Of a DNA stretch of 64,000 nucleotides, positions 9,271-17,464 are shown in pieces. A program made the translations under genes and the position numbers. The DNA is from CAWBOY01 sp963790585 (lineage in GTDB: Bacteria > Planctomycetota > Planctomycetia > Gemmatales > Gemmataceae), in contig CAWBOY010000002.1 of NCBI GenBank assembly GCA_963790585.1, positions 434,001 through 498,000 on the forward strand. Reading direction: 5' to 3'. Positions within the stretch are counted from its first letter, which is position 1; the number at the start of each line of letters is the position of its first letter. Under the pieces are notes generated by a model. The model saw nothing but the letters and a program-made list of their open reading frames with translations, had not been told where the DNA came from and made no database searches.

Positions 9271-10095
9271 AATGGCCCACGTGCCATACAGTTCACAGAT
9301 CTCTCTTGGATTTAATTCTCTTCCAAGAAAGCGCATCGGCTCGCGCCGCCCTTTGCCTGTCTCGATGTTCGCCTGGTATTGATGCAAACTGCGCAACGGA
9401 CATCCGGTCAACACTTTGATCTCTTCCGGACGCAAGCCGTCCTTGAGCAGGTTCAGGCAGAGACTCAGCCTTCCCTTGCGAATGCGTCGGGGCTCGGTCA
9501 GGAAGCGATAGCGTTTGAAGAAATAACTGAGGCGCGCTTCGGGATGGTCGTTTCTCTTGAGCGACATGCCGATTCGGCTCGATTGCCAGATGCGCAACGC
9601 GTCGTTGCGCTCGTTCCACTGCAAATAAATCGGGCCTTGGTCGTTCCAAGCCAGGTGCGGCAGAAGTCGGCTATTGAGATCGCGAACCGAATCGATGCGC
9701 GTTTGCTTCATGATGTAATCGACGAGTAGCGAGGGGCCGTCGATCAACGTGTTTTCTGGTGTTTCAAGGCTCCGAAAGAGGATGCCGCCGAAAGCGGATT
9801 CGTTGCCGAAGGTAACATCCAGGCCTTTGTAATTACCGTTCCGCAGACCTTCGCCCGAGCGGTGGAGATACCAGCGGCCGATCTGTTTCCCCAAAGAATG
9901 ACGATGCGAGAAGGGATCAGGATGCGTCGCGCTGTGGTAGTAAAACTCGACTTCGGTCAATCGATGGGAAGCGCCGTTGATGACAAGGCGGCTCGATCGC
10001 AAGAGGACGTCCGCGATTGTTTGAAACCAGCTGACGAACGCTTGGTCGGAAACGCAATCCGTCGGCAGTTGCAGCAAGCTCTGCCATGAGAACAT
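9241..10095 (-). CDS. Conserved hypothetical protein
   Basis: A 284-residue protein not assigned to a known family. The N-terminal half contains a block (TEVEFYYHSATHPDPFSHRH, then GRWYLHRSGEGLRNGNYKGL and LIDGPSLLVDYIM) that I recall from conserved proteins of unknown role; the surface pattern is faintly like alkyladenine DNA glycosylases (an EVE-type acidic residue in a strand followed by a histidine-rich loop), but this is only a resemblance. The C-terminal part ends in a basic helix-rich region with a possible helix-turn-helix (LRPEEIKVLTGCPLRSLHQY). No signal peptide or membrane helix. It converges on rdgB with a 30-base overlap. Confidence 0.75.
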   Translation of the reverse strand: MFSWQSLLQLPTDCVSDQAFVSWFQTIADVLLRSSRLVINGASHRLTEVEFYYHSATHPDPFSHRHSLGKQIGRWYLHRSGEGLRNGNYKGLDVTFGNESAFGGILFRSLETPENTLIDGPSLLVDYIMKQTRIDSVRDLNSRLLPHLAWNDQGPIYLQWNERNDALRIWQSSRIGMSLKRNDHPEARLSYFFKRYRFLTEPRRIRKGRLSLCLNLLKDGLRPEEIKVLTGCPLRSLHQYQANIETGKGRREPMRFLGRELNPREICELYGTWAISSGAEQSAQ

Positions 10096-10096
10096 A

Positions 10097-10228
10097 CTAG
10101 TGCCCCGTCTAGGGTAGATTTACGGGTGGCACAGACATTCCTGTCTGTGCAGCAAAAGGCACGTTCGTCGGTTCCCGCACAGACAGGAATGTCTGTGGCA
10201 CCCGTGATTTTAGTCTGGACGGAGCACT
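10097..10228. repeat. MITE-like inverted repeat, family R2 copy 1
   Basis: A stretch of about 130 bases with long terminal inverted repeats: one end reads ACGGGTGGCACAGACATTCC and the other end is its near complement, around a centre containing AGCAAAAGGCAC. It starts with CTAGTGCCCCGTCTAG. Similar elements occur at 33345-33472 and 60257-60391, so this is a dispersed, non-coding element. It sits between the hypothetical gene at 9241 and hemC. Confidence 0.85.
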
Positions 10229-10243
10229 CGGGTCTCTATTGTG

Positions 10244-11168
10244 TCAATTATGTCCCTGGTCCAGCAATTGGCGCGCTCCTTGTTTCCAGAGTATCTCGGC
10301 CAGCCGCTTGCCGACGTCTTCCGATTCAGATGCTGGACCATCCAGAGACGAGGCGACACGGCTGGACCCATCCGGCGGCAGCACGACGCCTTGCAAGACA
10401 AGGTGTTCGCCTGCAATGCGCGTATTCGCCCCAATCGGTACCTGGCAACCGCCGCCCAGGCCGCGTAAGAGAGCGCGCTCGGCCAACACCGCTCTATAGG
10501 TTGATCGGTCGTTCAGATGTTGCAGCAGAGTGTGAGTATCCGTGTCAGCGATGCGGCATTCCAAACCGAGCGCTCCCTGTCCCACGGCGGGCAGCATCCA
10601 AGCGGCATCGAGAATTTCAGTAATTTCGGCAGCGCGGCCGAGACGGACCAGCCCCGCTTGAGCGAGAAGGATGCCGTCTAGCCCTTGTTCGTCGAGCTTC
10701 CGTAGGCGCGTATCGACGTTGCCACGGATGTCGATCAGTTTGAGGTCGGGCCGATGATGGAGAACCTGGGCACGCCGCCGCAGGCTGCTCGTCGCCAGCA
10801 CGGCTCCGGGGGGCAGATCGTCGAAGCGCGGGAAACGCCGGGAGACAAAAACGTCAAAGGTCGGGCCGCGCTCGGGCACGGCGGCGAGGATGAGCCCCTC
10901 GATCTTCGTGGTGGGCAGGTCTTTAAGGCTGTGAACCGCGACATCGACGGCCTCGGCTAATAGCGCATTCTGGATCTCTTTTGTAAACAATCCATCGCCG
11001 CCGATCGCGGAGAGGGCGCGATCTCGAACTTGATCGCCCAGCGTTTCGATCAGAATTAGTTCGACGGCCCTCGGCGCGAGGATGGTGCGCAGTCGATCGG
11101 CGATGTGATTCGCTTGCCACAGCGCGTAATGGACTGCCGCGGGTGCCGATACGGAGGGGAGAGGTCAT
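10244..11168 (-). CDS. hemC: Hydroxymethylbilane synthase (porphobilinogen deaminase), one-base frameshift
   Basis: HemC joins four porphobilinogens into hydroxymethylbilane in heme biosynthesis. The start (MTSPLRIGTRGSPL) begins at 11168, but an extra C near 11118 shifts the frame; the family continuation (ALWQANHIADRLR) and the rest are in the next frame. The body has FTKEIQNALL, SLKDLPT, SSLRRRAQ, DIRGNVDTRL and the cofactor cysteine in GGGCQVPIGAN. Removing one base gives 307 residues, the usual length. The ATG overlaps the upstream HIT gene stop (ATGA). Since HemC is normally essential and the rest is well kept, a sequence error is the simplest explanation. Confidence 0.93.
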
Positions 11169-11644
11169 GCGCGGGGTGCGTCCAGCTCGGTGAGGGTTCG
11201 TTGCAAGCGAGCGATCGTCACGACGCGCTCGCTTGGGCCTGTCTCCATTTTATGGCGCAAATCAGCGTCGCGGTCGGCGGCATCCAGTGCTAGCCAAACA
11301 GGATTGAGCCGGGCGGGATCGTCCAAATAGCGCGGGAAAATGTGCCAATGAAGGTGGGCCACCTGATTTCCGAGGGCTTCGTAATTCAATTTGTGCGGCT
11401 GAAAGGCCACCTCGATAGCGCGCGCGAGACAACACATTTCTTCGAGATAATCGCGCCGCGCCGCGAGTTCTAATTGACTCAGTTCGCTCGCATGTTCGCG
11501 CACGATCAAGACACAATAGCCATGATAATACTGCCAACGGCCAAGGATCGCGATACTCCGAGGAAAGCGCCAGACAACCTCGGAATTCGCCGGCTCCTCA
11601 AGGCCCGGCAGCAATTTGCAGAAGTGACAATCGCTCACGATCAT
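11165..11644 (-). CDS. HIT family protein
   Basis: A 159-residue histidine-triad hydrolase of nucleoside phosphates. The triad HLHWHIFPR lies in the second half and an N-terminal cysteine pair (CHFCKLL) resembles the metal-binding pair in some HIT proteins. The substrate is not clear from sequence. Both ends overlap neighbours by four bases (ATGA with the TPM gene upstream and with hemC downstream), which indicates tight translational coupling in one operon. Confidence 0.92.
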   Translation of the reverse strand: MIVSDCHFCKLLPGLEEPANSEVVWRFPRSIAILGRWQYYHGYCVLIVREHASELSQLELAARRDYLEEMCCLARAIEVAFQPHKLNYEALGNQVAHLHWHIFPRYLDDPARLNPVWLALDAADRDADLRHKMETGPSERVVTIARLQRTLTELDAPRA

Positions 11645-12420
11645 GAAGGCACCTGCTCCTTCATGGTATCTTGCAAGGACGTAGGCATCTCGGCCTCAGG
11701 GGACGGCAGCTCCGCCGCCTTCTCGGCCAAGAACTTGTCGTAAATCCAATAGCCGGCGACTGTCCCAAACATTCCGCCGAGGACGCCCGGCATAAGCCCC
11801 TGATATCGTTTTTCTGATTTTCGCTCCAATCGGCTCAGAATGAGGCCGAGAACGATCCACAACAAAAGAATGCCGAGAATTATGCCGACGAGTACCAGTC
11901 CGCCATTGACAGCAAAACCGGCCGTCTCGGACGGAAACAGTTGATTTAGCTTGGCTTCGAGCTTGTCCAGTAGACTCAAAACGGCCTTGTCGACATTGAC
12001 CTTTCGTTCGAGAAAGGGTCGGCGCAGCGCGTCGCATTCGCGTTCGGAAAAGTAGGCTTTGTCCTTCGGCCAATCTACGACCCGAATGTCTTTCGGATCC
12101 ATGCAGATCAGCACATAGATACCGTCGAGTTCGGCTAACGCTGCGCGCTCTTGGGCCCACGATTTCATGAGCGCTGTCACACGCGATGCCGAAAGGTTTT
12201 TCAAACGAGCGCGCAGACCGTCAGGCGCCTGGGGCACGGTGTCGATGAGAACGTTGAGTTTGAAGCGCTCCGAAATGGCGTCGAGTCGTTGCTGGGCTTT
12301 TTCCTTGGTCTCAGCACTCAGAATTTTTGCTTCATCGCGCACCGTCCGCGTCGGGGAGGGGAGCGGTTCCGCTCCGCACAATAGCACGATAATCAAGAGC
12401 GCGAAAGGAAGTGTTCGCAT
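11641..12420 (-). CDS. TPM domain protein, membrane-anchored
   Basis: A 259-residue exported protein with a signal peptide (MRTLPFALLIIVLLCGAEPL), a TPM domain (about residues 30-165, starting RTVRDEAKILSAETKEKAQQ) and a membrane helix near residue 180-205, then a short tail. The TPM fold is found in YgcG/Psb32-type proteins, some linked to photosystem repair or phosphatase activity; no function can be assigned here. An earlier in-frame ATG lies inside the terminator hairpin at 12445-12476, so the start at 12420, preceded by AGGAGA, was chosen. The stop overlaps the HIT gene start. Confidence 0.85.
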   Translation of the reverse strand: MRTLPFALLIIVLLCGAEPLPSPTRTVRDEAKILSAETKEKAQQRLDAISERFKLNVLIDTVPQAPDGLRARLKNLSASRVTALMKSWAQERAALAELDGIYVLICMDPKDIRVVDWPKDKAYFSERECDALRRPFLERKVNVDKAVLSLLDKLEAKLNQLFPSETAGFAVNGGLVLVGIILGILLLWIVLGLILSRLERKSEKRYQGLMPGVLGGMFGTVAGYWIYDKFLAEKAAELPSPEAEMPTSLQDTMKEQVPS

Positions 12421-12444
12421 CCCACGTCTCCTGGTGCCTAGAAG

Positions 12445-12476
12445 AAAAAAGCCGTCCCGAAGCATTCGGAACGGCT
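12445..12476 (-). terminator. Rho-independent terminator between the two TPM genes
   Basis: On the minus strand a 12-base stem (AGCCGTTCCGAA, loop TGC, TTCGGGACGGCT) is followed by TTTTTT. It ends transcription of the upstream glycine-rich TPM gene before the second TPM gene begins, which suggests that the TPM-HIT-hemC run has its own promoter or depends on read-through. Confidence 0.85.
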
Positions 12477-12491
12477 CTATATTATTGACAG

Positions 12492-13547
12492 TTAGAAATC
12501 CCCGCCACCTCCGCCGCCGAAATCGCCACCCCCGCCGCCGCCGAAATCGCCACCACCTCCACCACCGAAGTCACCACCGCCGCCGAAATCACCCCCGCCG
12601 CCAAAGTCACCGCCGCCTCCACCAAAATCGCCTCCGCCACCGCCGCCAGCATCATCACCGCCGAAGTCACCGGTGCTGCCCGTCGAGTCTGTGTCGGTGC
12701 CAATTCCGCCGTCGCCGCCGCCCATGCCGGACGAACTATTGCCCCAACCACCCGCATGAGCCTGGCCGCCGAACATCGAATTGTACATCCACATGCCGGC
12801 TGTCGCTCCGAACATGCCGCCGAGCAACGACGAGAAAAATCCACCGCCGCCACCGCCTCCTCCGTAACCGCCACCGTAAGCAGGCGCACCGCCATACCCG
12901 GCGGGGCCGCCAATCACGCGGGGAGCGCTCATCGCCCTGATGATACCGAGCAAGAGCCAAAGACCGATGAAGCCGAGCAGGCCGATGAGAATCCACCAAA
13001 CCCAGTTGCCATCGGAGTTCCTGGCTTCGTTCTTGGTCGTGGTCGTCCTGGTTTCGACCGGAGCGGGAGGAAGCGTGTTTTTCACGTAGGTAATCGCTTC
13101 AATCAACCCTTGGTCAAACGCTTCGGGTGTCTTTTTTACGAAGTTGTCATGGATGATCTGATCGAGTTTTTTCTCGTTGGACTCGGAAAAAACGCGACCC
13201 GTTTGCGTTCCGACGCGCGTTGCAAACCAGCCTTTGTCTTTAACAATCAGCAGGTACAGGCCGTTATGGTGCTCTTCCTTAAAGCGATCCCGCGCGAACG
13301 CGCCTAACTTGGCCCGGTCGTCGACCGGGGATTTCGCTTCCGTCTCGATCACAAAATAGCGACCCGTTTTTCGATGCAACTCATCGAGGAGCCGATTCGC
13401 TTTTTCTAATGCCTCGGCACTAAACATGCCCGCGTCGTCGCGCACGGGAACCGCCGCCGTCGGTATCTTATCAGCGTAAACTGCTACATGGCTAAGCATT
13501 AGACCGACAAGCGCTGGTGTCAGCCACCTGGTCAAGGACCGCGTCAT
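12492..13547 (-). CDS. TPM domain protein with long glycine-rich C-terminus
   Basis: A 351-residue exported protein: signal peptide (MTRSLTRWLTPALVGLMLS), TPM domain (about 30-160), a membrane helix near 185-205, then a glycine-rich tail (about 215-351). The tail carries repeated GGGGDFGG units near its end and a hydrophobic stretch GGMFGATAGMWMY. The tail is typical of YgcG-like proteins, where it is probably flexible; the repeated DNA there (CCGCCGAAATCGCC-type units) is a likely site of replication slippage. It is the first gene of the minus-strand run and diverges from hslV. Confidence 0.85.
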   Translation of the reverse strand: MTRSLTRWLTPALVGLMLSHVAVYADKIPTAAVPVRDDAGMFSAEALEKANRLLDELHRKTGRYFVIETEAKSPVDDRAKLGAFARDRFKEEHHNGLYLLIVKDKGWFATRVGTQTGRVFSESNEKKLDQIIHDNFVKKTPEAFDQGLIEAITYVKNTLPPAPVETRTTTTKNEARNSDGNWVWWILIGLLGFIGLWLLLGIIRAMSAPRVIGGPAGYGGAPAYGGGYGGGGGGGGFFSSLLGGMFGATAGMWMYNSMFGGQAHAGGWGNSSSGMGGGDGGIGTDTDSTGSTGDFGGDDAGGGGGGDFGGGGGDFGGGGDFGGGGDFGGGGGGDFGGGGGGDFGGGGGGDF

Positions 13548-13724
13548 AGGAGTGACTCCCGCGAAAAGGTTTTCTCTACTCTGTTATTCGCCGCTGCGAT
13601 TCCCTTATTATTATGGCTATACGATTCTCAGCGGGAAAGGGCGCGCCGGGCGTCCTGCTAAAATGGTTAGCGCCTGGCCCACATCGATTTGGGGGCGAGC
13701 TGGTGTATTCGGAAGGAGGACTTC

Positions 13725-14258
13725 GTGCAGCGCATGCGTTCGACGACGATTTTGGCCGTTCGCCATAAGGGATCGGTCGCCATCGGAGGCGATGGCCAGG
13801 TGACCCTCGGCAATCAGGTGATGAAGGCGGACGCGCAAAAGATTCGGCGCATGCTTAGCGGCAAAGTCCTCACCGGCTTCGCAGGCTCGAGTGCCGATGC
13901 GTTCGCTCTCTTGGAGCGCTTTGAAGCGAAGCTCAAAGATTTTCAAGGCAACGTGCCGCGCGCCGCGACTGAACTCGCCAAGGATTGGCGCATGGATCGC
14001 AACCTGCGCCGGTTGGAAGCCATGCTTATCGCGCTCGATCGAGATTCCCTTTTGATTGTCAGCGGAACCGGCGATGTAATCCAGCCAAGCGACGGCATCG
14101 CCGCCATCGGCTCCGGCGGCGGCTTCGCCCAAGCCGCGGCGCGAGCCCTTATTGCACATTCCAATCTCACCGCTGCCCAGATCGTTCGCACAGCCCTGGA
14201 AATCGCGGCCGATTTGTGCATCTATACCAATCGTAACATTGTGGTGGAAGAAATTTAA
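13725..14258 (+). CDS. hslV: HslV, proteolytic subunit of the HslUV protease
   Basis: HslV forms the proteasome-like chamber of HslUV. The catalytic Thr is at the start of TTILAVRHKG, and IGGDGQVTLG and GNVPRAATELAKDWR are characteristic. The open frame reaches back to 13689, but the GGAAGGAGG site lies just before a GTG at 13725, giving 177 residues, close to the family norm. In this form the catalytic Thr is residue 7 and in the alternative ATG (13734) residue 4, so a short propeptide must be removed to expose it. hslU follows 131 bases later. Confidence 0.93.
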   Translation: MQRMRSTTILAVRHKGSVAIGGDGQVTLGNQVMKADAQKIRRMLSGKVLTGFAGSSADAFALLERFEAKLKDFQGNVPRAATELAKDWRMDRNLRRLEAMLIALDRDSLLIVSGTGDVIQPSDGIAAIGSGGGFAQAAARALIAHSNLTAAQIVRTALEIAADLCIYTNRNIVVEEI

Positions 14259-14265
14259 CAGTCTG

Positions 14266-14374
14266 TAGTCCGTAGCCCGTGGCCCGTAGTCCGTAGCAAA
14301 AACTTTCATGACACAAGATGGCATTTAACCAATGAACGACATTGCTACGGACTACTGGCGACTGACTACGGACT
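14266..14374. repeat. Inverted and direct repeats in the hslV-hslU gap
   Basis: The element GTAGTCCGTAGCAA (about 14287-14300) is followed about 40 bases later by its exact complement TTGCTACGGACTAC (14341-14354), and GTAGTCCGTAG is also repeated directly. The paired arms would form an mRNA hairpin between hslV and hslU. Confidence 0.65.
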
Positions 14375-14389
14375 TTTAGGAGCTATATC

Positions 14390-15724
14390 GTGGCAGACCT
14401 GACTCCCCGTCAGATCGTGGAAGAACTCGATCGTTACATCGTCGGCCAGGACGCGGCGAAACGGGCCGTATCGGTCGCAATTCGCAATCGCTGGCGCCGC
14501 CAACAGCTGCCGGCCGAGCTGCGGAAGGATGTGAGCCCGAAAAATATCATCCTAATTGGGCCCACCGGCGTAGGCAAAACAGAAATCGCCCGCCGTCTGG
14601 CGCAGCTGGTCGGTGCGCCGTTTCTAAAAATTGAGGCGACGAAGTATACAGAAGTCGGCTACCACGGCCGAGACGTCGAAAGCATGATCCGCGACCTGAC
14701 AGACATTGCGGTCGGTTTGGTTCGCCAGGAACAACGCCGCACGGTTGAAACGAAAGCCAAGGATCGCGTCAACGAACGGCTGCTCGATCTCTTGCTGCCC
14801 AAGTCCGGCACTTGGGATCCAGAAAACGCCGAGGAAAACGAACGGCAACAACGCAGCCGCGAAAAGATGAAGGCACGCCTGGAGGCTGGCGACCTGGAAG
14901 ACAAGTCAGTCGAGTTGAACGTCGAAGCACGCCAGGTGCCCGTCCAGATCTTCTCCAACCTCGGCATGGAGCAGATGGACGTCGATTTTCAAAATATGTT
15001 TGAAAAGATCATGCCCAAGCAAGCACAGCAGAAACAGGTCACGATCAAGGAAGCGCGGCGCATCCTGCTCGAGCAAGAAACCGATGCCCTCATCGACCGC
15101 CAGATTGTTTCGGAGAAGGCCATCGCCCTGGCCGAAAACGCCGGCATGATCTTCCTCGACGAGATCGACAAAATCTGTGGGCCGCAGTCGTCGCATGGGC
15201 CCGATGTTTCCCGGCAGGGTGTGCAACGCGACCTGCTGCCCGTGGTCGAGGGTACTACGGTCAACACACGGCATGGGCCGGTGCGCACAGACCATATCCT
15301 GTTCATCGCGGCGGGGGCGTTTCATTTCTCGAAGCCATCGGACCTGATGCCGGAACTCCAGGGGCGCTTTCCGATCCGAGTGGAGTTAACGGATCTGAAA
15401 AAGGAAGATTTTCTGCGCATCCTCACCGAGCCGAAGCATTCGCTGACACGGCAATATGCCGAACTGTTGGCCACGGAAGGCGTGACGCTTAACTTTACCG
15501 ACGATGGCATCGAAGCGATCGCGGATATCGCCTTCGAGATCAATCGAACGACGCAAAACATCGGCGCTCGCCGGCTGAGCACAATCCTGGAGCGCGTGGT
15601 CGAAGAGATCAGTTTTGAAGGGCCGGATCGGAAAGAAAAGAACGTCGTGATCGATGGGGCCTATGTGAGGCAGCGATTGAACGATGTGTTGCAGAAGGAA
15701 GATTTGAGCCGATTTATCTTGTGA
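14390..15724 (+). CDS. hslU: HslU, AAA+ ATPase subunit of HslUV
   Basis: The 444-residue unfoldase that feeds substrates to HslV. The family start (TPRQIVEELDRYIVGQDAAK), Walker A (GPTGVGKTEIAR, about 57-68), the I-domain insertion and Walker B (GMIFLDEIDKIC), then PELQGRFPIRVEL and the sensor-2 region before a C-terminal LSRFIL are all present. The last residues RFIL match the conserved C-terminal tail that docks into HslV. Directly follows hslV. Confidence 0.97.
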   Translation: MADLTPRQIVEELDRYIVGQDAAKRAVSVAIRNRWRRQQLPAELRKDVSPKNIILIGPTGVGKTEIARRLAQLVGAPFLKIEATKYTEVGYHGRDVESMIRDLTDIAVGLVRQEQRRTVETKAKDRVNERLLDLLLPKSGTWDPENAEENERQQRSREKMKARLEAGDLEDKSVELNVEARQVPVQIFSNLGMEQMDVDFQNMFEKIMPKQAQQKQVTIKEARRILLEQETDALIDRQIVSEKAIALAENAGMIFLDEIDKICGPQSSHGPDVSRQGVQRDLLPVVEGTTVNTRHGPVRTDHILFIAAGAFHFSKPSDLMPELQGRFPIRVELTDLKKEDFLRILTEPKHSLTRQYAELLATEGVTLNFTDDGIEAIADIAFEINRTTQNIGARRLSTILERVVEEISFEGPDRKEKNVVIDGAYVRQRLNDVLQKEDLSRFIL

Positions 15725-15732
15725 GGCAATTT

Positions 15733-15823
15733 TATATGGCCCCGGCCTTGGCCGGGGTTTTGGTTTTACCCCGGCCAAGGCCGGGGTTTTGGTTTTACCC
15801 CGGCCAAGGCCGGGGCTATATAA
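15733..15823. repeat. Three tandem copies of a GC-rich hairpin after hslU
   Basis: CCCCGGCC and GGCCGGGG motifs occur three times in about 90 bases, separated by TTTTGGTTTTA and flanked by TATA-type ends. Each copy can fold alone or pair with its neighbours. It lies between the converging hslU and the hydrolase-like gene and probably terminates transcription both ways. Confidence 0.8.
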
Positions 15824-15832
15824 GGAAATGAA

Positions 15833-16564
15833 CTACGCCATAAGGGCCACATCTTCGTCGTTGATACGGCCTTGAACCCAGCGGTCGATGTCGCGCAGCA
15901 TGGCGGGTTGAATGCGATTGGTAGTCGGATACGTCTGCATTTGCACGTCGAGGCCGGCGGTATAAAGCAGGCGATAATCACTTCGAGCCATCGACAGCGG
16001 CACGACGGAGTTGGCGATGCCGTGGCCGATCATGACGCGAAGACTGCGAACGTCGGGCAGACGCAACAACGGGCCGCCGTGTCGTGGCATACAGCCGTTG
16101 AGCGAGACGACTCCCGCGAACTTTTCGGGATATGTCAGGCCCAAGGTGTAAGCGAGGGTGGCGCCTTCGCAAAATCCGGCCAGGTAGATCCGCTCCGAAT
16201 GGACGTGGTATTGTCGCCGGGTCGCTTTGATGGCGTTCAAAACGTATTCTTCGACCTGCGAATCGTTGGCCGCGTCGCCCCAGCTAAAGCCCCGCGAGCC
16301 ATCCGGTTTGGGCTCGGAAAGGTGCGGGCCTCGAAGCGCGATGCAAATGTAATTGCGCCGGCTCAGGCTTGGCGCGAGGCGCAGAACCTGTTCCTCGCTC
16401 CCGCCATGCCCGTGAAGGAACACGAGGAGCGGATACGGATAGTTCGGCTCATAACCGGTCGGCATGAAGGTCATCAGCGGCCAGCGTTCCGGCATGGGCA
16501 GTTCCGAGGTGTAAAACCCCTCGGAAGGTCGAGGCAGGCAGCTTGAAGGAAGACGAGGGGTCAT
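15833..16564 (-). CDS. Alpha/beta hydrolase-fold protein (phospholipase/carboxylesterase-like), altered triad
   Basis: A 243-residue protein with the carboxylesterase/dienelactone-hydrolase fold pattern: oxyanion-hole start LLVFLHGHGGSEEQVLRLAP, nucleophile elbow LAGFCEGATLAY, and the following strands. At the usual serine position there is Cys132, as in dienelactone hydrolases. The usual acid site reads HGIANSVVP, with Asn185 where Asp is normal, and the usual histidine site reads YPTTNRIQP with Asn216. If the alignment is right, the canonical triad is changed at all three positions, so this may be inactive or work differently. No signal peptide. The family is firm; activity is doubtful. Confidence 0.78.
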   Translation of the reverse strand: MTPRLPSSCLPRPSEGFYTSELPMPERWPLMTFMPTGYEPNYPYPLLVFLHGHGGSEEQVLRLAPSLSRRNYICIALRGPHLSEPKPDGSRGFSWGDAANDSQVEEYVLNAIKATRRQYHVHSERIYLAGFCEGATLAYTLGLTYPEKFAGVVSLNGCMPRHGGPLLRLPDVRSLRVMIGHGIANSVVPLSMARSDYRLLYTAGLDVQMQTYPTTNRIQPAMLRDIDRWVQGRINDEDVALMA

Positions 16565-16843
16565 GACTTACCCGATTGTTCCAGATAATTCGGATCCGCG
16601 AGTCGCAACGATTGGGGCGCCTGTGCGGGCAACCCCTTGAGACGTAACCACTTAAATAACAACTTTTCTTTCAGTCGTCGGGCCAAGTCTACGATTCCCG
16701 CGAGGGGGTGTCAACGCTCTCCCAGGCACCCCCGCAGCAAAAATTCATATTTCAGAGGAATCAATGACGGCCTGCAACGGTTAGGTGAGGTAGGTGGGAG
16801 AGCGAAAATAAGAAGGGGACCGTTTCAGATCTCCCACGTGGTT

Positions 16844-17464
16844 CTAACGCCCTAAATGCCCCTGTTTCGTCATGTAATCGATCAGGAGCAGAGCTGCTTG
16901 CTGAGGGGTCGTCGAAGTGGCGTCGATTGTGACTTCGGGTGCCGTCGGCGCCTCGTAGGGATCGTCAATACCCGTGAATCCTTTGAGCTGGCCAGCACGG
17001 GCTTTTTTGTAGAGCCCCTTGGGATCGCGCTTTTCGCAGGTCTCGATCGGCGTGGCCAGGTAGATTTCAACGAACGGTACGCCTGCTTCGACGTGCATGG
17101 CTCGGACCAAGTCCCGATCTTTGCGATACGGGCTGATGAAGCTGGTCATAGTCACAACTCCGCAGTCGGCAAAGAGTTTCGCCACTTCGCCGATGCGGCG
17201 AATGTTCTCTTCACGGTCCGCGGCCGAGAAGCCTAGGTTCTTGTTGAGGCCGTGGCGGATGTTGTCGCCGTCGAGGACATAAGCCAGGCGGCCGAGCTGG
17301 ACCAAGGCGTGTTCCAACGTGAAAGCGATCGTGCTCTTTCCCGATCCGGACAGCCCCGTGAACCAGAGTGTCGCCCCTTTTTGTTTCAGCAATGCGGCAC
17401 GCGCAGCGCGGTCGACATGGCCTTCATGCCAGGTGATATTGGTTGCTTTCGTTTCTTCTGCCAT
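16844..17464 (-). CDS. cysC: Adenylylsulfate kinase (APS kinase)
   Basis: A 206-residue kinase that phosphorylates adenylyl sulfate to PAPS in sulfate activation. The P-loop GLSGSGKSTIA is at residues 37-47, with the DGDNIRHGLNKNLGF block and the later ISPYRKDRDLVRAMH and VEIYLATPIETCEKRDPKGLYKKARAG typical of CysC. A clear AAGGAG site precedes the start. No sulfurylase or reductase lies nearby in the window, so it may belong to a sulfation role rather than assimilation. Confidence 0.95.
   Translation of the reverse strand: MAEETKATNITWHEGHVDRAARAALLKQKGATLWFTGLSGSGKSTIAFTLEHALVQLGRLAYVLDGDNIRHGLNKNLGFSAADREENIRRIGEVAKLFADCGVVTMTSFISPYRKDRDLVRAMHVEAGVPFVEIYLATPIETCEKRDPKGLYKKARAGQLKGFTGIDDPYEAPTAPEVTIDATSTTPQQAALLLIDYMTKQGHLGR

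Noticed and set aside
9241..10095. Assignment as alkyladenine DNA glycosylase
   Set aside because: Only a weak local resemblance; kept as hypothetical.
12167..12940. Arginine- and histidine-rich frame opposite the TPM genes
   Set aside because: It is the complement of the glycine-rich repeats of the TPM protein and has no plausible protein composition.
15733..15823. CRISPR-like array
   Set aside because: Copies are three palindromes with near-identical linkers, not spaced unique sequences, and no cas genes are nearby.
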